Assembly: GCA_028386065.3 (NCBI GenBank)
Contig: JAKUCV010002775.1
Location: forward strand, 212,833 to 276,832
DNA length: 64,000 bases
Direction of reading: 5' to 3'
Source of the DNA: Turnera subulata
Lineage: Eukaryota > Streptophyta > Magnoliopsida > Malpighiales > Passifloraceae
In this document: piece after piece, positions 58,982 through 64,000 of the stretch
How positions within the stretch are numbered: position 1 is the stretch's first letter
Layout of the letters: each line of letters opens with the position of its first letter
Program-made: the position numbers and the translations under genes
Notes under the pieces: generated by a model
The model's input: the letters and a program-made list of their open reading frames with translations, nothing else
The model's database searches: none
Told to the model about the DNA's origin: nothing

Positions 58982-59823
58982 TGTGTGGGGCTTGTGGGGT
59001 TTTTGTTGGGTGCCCTTTTTTTCTGTTTAGGAGTAAGTATCTTTCTAAACTAGTTTAGAAGATACTTAGGGATTGTTTAATGGTGATGTAGAGATAAATA
59101 TGGGATTTGAGTGATTCATTTATTGCGTAAATCGGGTGGAAAGACATAGGGTAGTAGGATGAGTGTCTGAGTGTTTAAGATGATGATGAGGGTGTGACTT
59201 GGGTTCCCGTGCGCTGACTTCCCTCTCTCCTCTCTCTTTTTTAATGTGTGTGGTTAGGGAATAATCGGACGACCCCACAACATGCCCTCCTGATGCATCC
59301 AAGTCGTTGTCATATTGTGGATATAATATTTTATACACTAGTTTGAGGATATACTCCCCTATATATGTATATAATATTATATATATGTTTTTCCATCCAA
59401 AAATTCTTGCCTGCTTTTAGTGTGATGGCGTAGGGCCCGCACATGGAGCCACCCCAAACTCATCTGAAAAATAATGTCTTCCTTGATTTGATTGTGCCAA
59501 TATAATATAATTGATCCACTACATATATATTATAAATTGGCAATGATGGTTGCGACTTGAGCCTTCACATCATATTTTTAATATCGTGTTGATATTAATA
59601 TACGAAGTGAAGGCACAAGTATCTTGTGCTCCCCAAACCGCTGTGTCACACCTCGGCTATATGTATCCCCGTTTTATTTGTTGAACTGCGAAGCACAAGT
59701 AAGGTGAAGAGGAACTTCACCCCAAACTTGTTGCTTTCTTTATTTGCTTGAAAATTGGAAATAACCGTGGGTTGCCTCCCACGCAGCGTTTCTTTAACGT
59801 CTTATAGCTGGACTCGGAGCTCG
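58982..59823. other. Spacer between pol and third ORF
   Basis: AT-rich and mostly non-coding; includes TATAT-rich text at 59360-59400. The end next to pol reads GGGAGGCAACCCACGGTTATT on the minus strand, the conserved post-integrase sequence of Athila-type elements. Confidence 0.55.
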
Positions 59824-61196
59824 TCATGCGGAAGGCATGTCGGTGAATGGTAGCACTACCTCTTGTCCGATAGGCTCTTCGGGAATGTACAGCTTGAGGC
59901 GCTGCCCATTCACTGTGAAAGTACCGTCGTCTTTGCTCCGAATTTCAACGGCGCCAGACTGGAAGACTCGGGTGACCTCGAATGGTCCCGACCATTGTGA
60001 CCGAAGTTTTCCATGGAAAAGCTTTAGTCGGGAATTGAAAAGTAGAACGTAGTCTCTAGCCTGGAAATCTTTTTTCAAGATCCACTTGTCGTGCCACCGT
60101 TTGGTCATTTCCTAGTAAATTTTGGCGTTCTCGTTGGCATCCAAACGGATTTCTTCCAACTCATCGAGCTGTAACAAGCGGTGCTATCCTTTTGCCTTGG
60201 GATCAAAGTTTAATATTTTGATCGCCCAATATGCTTTATGTTAGAGCTCAAACGGGAGGTGGCATGACTTCCCGTAGACGAGTCGGTAAGGAGTCGTCCC
60301 GATAGGGGTTTTGTAAGCAGTCCGGTAAGCCCATAGAGCATCGTCGAGCTTGATAGCCCAATCTTTTCTTGAAGAGCTTACGGTTTTTTCAAAGATCTAC
60401 TTAATAGCCCTGATGGAGACTTCCACTTGACTGCTCGTTTGAGGATGATAGGGGGCGGCAACTTTGTGGGTCACTCCGTATTTGCGGAGCACATCCTCCA
60501 ACTTCTTGTACAAAAGTGGGTGCCGCCATCGCTAATCAATGCCCTGGGCGTGCCGAATCGGGAGAAAATTTTCTTTAGAAACCGGACAATAACCCTTGCA
60601 TCATTTGTTGGTGAAGCAATGGCCTCCACCCATTTTGTGACGTAATCAACTGCAACAAGGATGTAGTAGTTGGATCGGGAGGATGGGAATGGTCCCATGA
60701 AGTTGATCCCCCACACATCAAAAGGTTCGACCTCCAGAATGCCCTGCTGTGTCATCTCATGGCGCTGCGAGATGTTCCCTGTGCGTTGGCAGCGATCGCA
60801 GGATTGAGTGAATTTCCTAGCATCTTTGAATAGACTAGGCCAAAAGAATCCACTCTGCAATGCTTTTGCTGCCATTTTTCTTGCGCTAAAATGGCCGCCA
60901 TAAGATGAAGCATGACAGTTGTAAAGAAGGTTGTCGACCTCGTCCTCAGGCAGGCATCTGCGGATCACCCTATCGCCGCATCTTCTGAATAGTAGTGGGT
61001 CATCCCAGAAATAATTTTTGACATCAGAGAAGAATTTCTTCCTTTGCTGGTGTGATATATTTGGAGGCAGGACACCGCTTGCTAAGTAGTTGACATGTCA
61101 TGGGGTTGTACAGATAACTGTCGCTTCGAGGGCTGCCAGCTGTTCTTCTGGGAACGAGTCATCAATGGGAAACGCTTCCTCACTTAGAATGGAATC
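59824..61196 (-). pseudogene. Athila-type integrase, broken
   Basis: On the minus strand, 60471-60968 encodes the zinc-binding HHCC motif ([15 protein letters not shown]...CDRCQRTGN) and the catalytic core up to the second Asp ([21 protein letters not shown]). After a frameshift near 60480, the remainder of the core (HPQTSGQVEVS, then [21 protein letters not shown]) and the C-terminal domain (WHDKWILKKDFQARDYVLLF to 59824) follow, with additional stops near 60395, 60185 and 60113. Integrase inserts the cDNA into nuclear DNA. The catalytic Glu is expected in the QVEVS block and is present. Order RT-RNase H-integrase identifies Ty3/gypsy. Confidence 0.9.
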
Positions 61197-62471
61197 CTAG
61201 GCCAATCTCAAAATATGATCTGCTACCATGTTCTCGGTTCCCTTTTTGTCTCGAATTTTGAGATCAAACTCTTGGAGCAACAACACCCACCGAATCAGCC
61301 TTGGTTTAGCATCTTTTTTCTGCATGAGGTACTTGAGAGCTGAGTGATCGCTGTGCACTATAATTTTTGATCCGAAGAGATAGGAGCGGAACTTCTCGAT
61401 GGCAAAAACTACTGCAAGCATCTCCTTTTCCGTGGTTGCATAATTGGCCTGTGCATCATCGAGTGTCTTGCTGGCATAATAAATTGCTTGCAATTTATTA
61501 TCCTTCCTTTGTCCCAAGACAGCCTCCACTGTGAAGTCACTGGCATCGCACATAATCTCAAAAGGAAGGCTCCAATCAGGTGGTTGCATGATAGGAGCTG
61601 AGATTAGTGCTTGCTTGATTTTCTCGAATGCTTCGAGGCACTCCTGGTCGAATATGAAGGGTACATCCTTGATGAGAAGATTAGTCAAAGGTTTGGTTAT
61701 CTTTGAAAAATCTTTGATGAACCTTCGATAAAAACCGGCATGGCCTAAGAAACTTCGAATTCCTCGAACATTTATTGGAGGGGGCAGCTTCTCGATCACC
61801 TCAATTCTTGCTCGGTCAACTTCGATTCCATGTTCGGAGATGGTGTGGCCTAGAACTATTCCTTCTTGTACCATGAAATGACATTTTTCCCAGTTGAGAA
61901 CTAAGTTGGCCCCTTCGCATCTCTGCAAGACTCGAGAAAGATTGGCGAGGCATTCATCAAAAGTCTTTCCGTAGACCGAGAAATCGTCCATAAAGACTTT
62001 CATGATTTCCTCGATCATACCGGGAAAGATTGCCATGATGCAGCGCTGGAATGTCGCTGGAGCATTACACAGGCCGAATGGCATTCTCCGATAGGCGAAA
62101 GTGCCATAAGGACATGTGATTGTCGTCTTCTCCTGATCAGCTGGATGCATAAAAATCTGGAAGAAACCCAAGTATCCATCCAAGTAGCAGAAGTAAGAGT
62201 GCTTTGCCAACCTCTCGAGCAACTAGTCAATGAAAGGGAGTGGAAAGTGATCCTTCCGGGTGACGCTGTTTAACTTCCTGTAGTCGATGCACATGCGCCA
62301 TCTGGTGACTGTCCTCGTGGGGATTAACTCGTTGTTCTCGTTTTCCACGACAGTCATTCCCCCTTTTTTAGGCAGTACATGAACAGGGGAGACCCATTCA
62401 CTGTCCGAAATGGGATAGATTTTCCCGGCGTCCAGCAACTTCAAGATCTCTTTCTTGACGACTTCTTTCAT
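61197..62471 (-). pseudogene. Athila-type reverse transcriptase and RNase H
   Basis: The minus strand encodes EILKLLDAGKIYPISDSEWV, WRMCIDYRKLNSVTRKDHFP (62223-62471), then after a single TAG at 62220-62222 a 341-residue frame with [19 protein letters not shown], the catalytic [26 protein letters not shown], and RNase H with [26 protein letters not shown] and SDHSALKYL. Apart from the stop, the RT/RNase H is nearly complete, making it the best-preserved retroelement coding segment in the window. The motif usually DGYSGYFQI reads DGYLGFFQI. Confidence 0.93.
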
Positions 62472-62645
62472 TTTTTTGTTTCGGCGTCGCTGGCTTGTAG
62501 CGGTCTTCCAAGAGTATTCTATGAGTTCAAAATGAGGGACTTATCCCAGTGAGATCATCGATAGAATACCCGATCGCTTTTCAGTGTGCCTTCAGAACAC
62601 TCAACAGCTTCTCCTCCTCTTCCTTCGTCAGACTCGTGTTTATGA

Positions 62646-64000
62646 TTACTGGGTATGTAGAGTTAGGTACCAGGAACGTATAACAAGTTTGGGTGGCAGA
62701 GGCTTTAGTTCAACTTTTGGGGCGTCATCAGCTGTTGAGTCGTCTGGCGTCTTGCTCAATTCTTCAATTCTCTTGTCTTCTTCGGCAGACGCCAGAGACA
62801 AGACCTCAAGTTGGCGTGCACAATCTACTATCTCAGGATCTGGATCTCGAGTCCCTTTATTAAGAGCGATGCATGCCAACAGAGGGTCTGCACAGTCTGC
62901 TTGTCCAGGAGGTTCTTCATCCGTTACTTCAACGATGTCAAGTCGGTAGCAGGAATCGTCTCGTACTCCTTTGCGAATTACTTCATCAACAGCGTAGCAA
63001 ATTTTCTTGGACCCGACTTGTAGTGTGAGCTTTCCCCCTTTGACATCGATTATGGCACCGACAGTTGTCAGAAAGGGTCGTCCCAGGATTATTGGTACGT
63101 GGTTGTCTACTTCTATGTTAAGAACCACAAAATCAACCGGGACGAAGAAGTTCCCAACTTTGATAGGAACATCCTCCAAAATTCCCACTGGATATTGACA
63201 GTCCTATCTGCTAGGTGGAGTGACATGGCAGTAGGTTTCAAATCCCTTAGGTTGAGCTGTTTGCTGATCGACAAAGGGATCACACTAACACTTGCGCCTA
63301 AATCGCAAAGTGCTCCCTCGATTCGTACCTTCCCTATGTCGTAGGGGATTGTGAATGTTCCCAGATCTGGAAGCTTGTTTTGAATAATCGCACTACATTC
63401 TCCCGTCAGTGCCACCGTCTCGTAGTCAATCAATTTATTCTTTATGGACAGGATGTTCTTTAAGAATTTTGCGTATGTAGGCATTTGGGATACGGCTTCT
63501 ATGAACGGAATGTTGATGTAGAGCTTTTTCATAACATCCAGGAAACGTCCAAACTTCTTATCATGCACCAGTGGATTGAGCCGTTGAGAGAAGGGTATTG
63601 GTGGAACATAGGCTTTCACTTCGTCTTGCTTAGCCTTCCCTTTATCGGCTGACACAGCCTGCTCATGCTCCGCAGGCTTGTTTTTTTGCACGGCCTGGCC
63701 ATGCTCTTCCTCTACTACCGGGACTGGAGGTGGTTATCGCTCCAGATATTGAGTACCACTCCTAAGAGTGATTGCATTGCATTGAGCGTTAGGGTTTACC
63801 TCCGGTTTGCCCGGTAATCTGCCAAGATTTCCCTGACAAGGGCCAGCTTGAGCGATCTAACATTCAAGACTGTTGATTTTGTCAGAAAGCCCTTTCACAA
63901 CCTGTCGCTGCTCCTCCATGAATTGCTGTTGCTGTTTCACGAAGGTCGTCATGAACGACTGGATGTCGTCTTTTGGAGGAGGATGATACGCCTGTTTGTA
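62646..64000 (-). pseudogene. Athila-type gag C-terminus and protease
   Basis: On the minus strand, from the window edge, DDIQSFMTTFVKQQQQFMEE and NAQCNAITLRSGTQYLE are characteristic Athila gag text. Then follow YVPPIPFSQRLNPLVHDKKF, INIPFIEAVSQMPTYAKFLK, TGECSAIIQNKLPDLGTFTI and the protease-like CDLGASVSVIPLS. After a one-base frameshift near 63195 the frame continues with VPIILGRPFLTTVGAIIDV (to 62646). Stops occur near 63869 and 63735. The 5' LTR and start of gag lie beyond 64000. Confidence 0.88.

Overview
This is nuclear DNA from a flowering plant. The evidence is a dense mix of plant Ty1/copia, Ty3/gypsy (Tat/Ogre-like, Athila-like, Tekay/Del-like) and L1-type LINE sequence, MULE and MITE DNA transposons, a diverged plastid DNA insert, and one intact plant cation/calcium exchanger gene. 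AT-rich spacers, TATA boxes, poly-T/poly-A runs and GT-AG junctions fit a eukaryote. I cannot name the species.

Layout: 1-1.4 kb, end of a copia-type LTR carrying a strict array of a 10-bp palindrome. 1.4-2.0 kb, a gypsy gag fragment. 2.0-5.6 kb, a minus-strand Athila-type 3' LTR with its polypurine tract and flanking non-coding DNA. 5.8-7.6 kb, a broken Tat/Ogre ORF1 (plant-mobile-domain type) on the minus strand. 7.6-12.5 kb, Tat-type 3' UTR with a tandem satellite and two LTRs, one containing a MITE. 12.5-20.7 kb, LTR debris and a copia element (14499-20026) with 5-bp duplications, nested in an older copia RT gene. 20.9-25.9 kb, the only gene-like island, with an intact intronless CCX exchanger at 22727-24472 and a 240-bp tandem duplication upstream. 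26.6-28.2 kb, a MULE-like element with long TIRs, a 10-bp target duplication and GC-rich gene-like cargo. 30.3-48.2 kb, one L1 LINE split by a stack of nested insertions. 48.4-53.5 kb, a SINE-like tRNA-derived repeat, a decayed copia, a plastid ycf68 fragment and a candidate DNA transposon. 53.5-64.0 kb, most of an Athila-type gypsy element on the minus strand.

The nested stack can be ordered from target-site duplications. The LINE was hit by a solo LTR (30447-42354, TSD CTTGA). Inside that lie a fold-back MULE (31988-33586), a Tourist-like MITE (33682-34115) and a Tekay-like solo LTR (34120-42181). The Tekay-like LTR in turn contains an Athila-type solo LTR (34253-36315, TSD ATGAT) and a second LINE (36534-39373, 17-bp TSD).

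Apart from the CCX gene almost everything is transposon DNA, and most coding stretches are broken. The most unusual signal is that several unrelated LTR families each carry a private short palindrome repeated many times in their LTR or UTR. The clearest case is ACATCGATGT at 72-706, spaced alternately about 21 and 51 bp.
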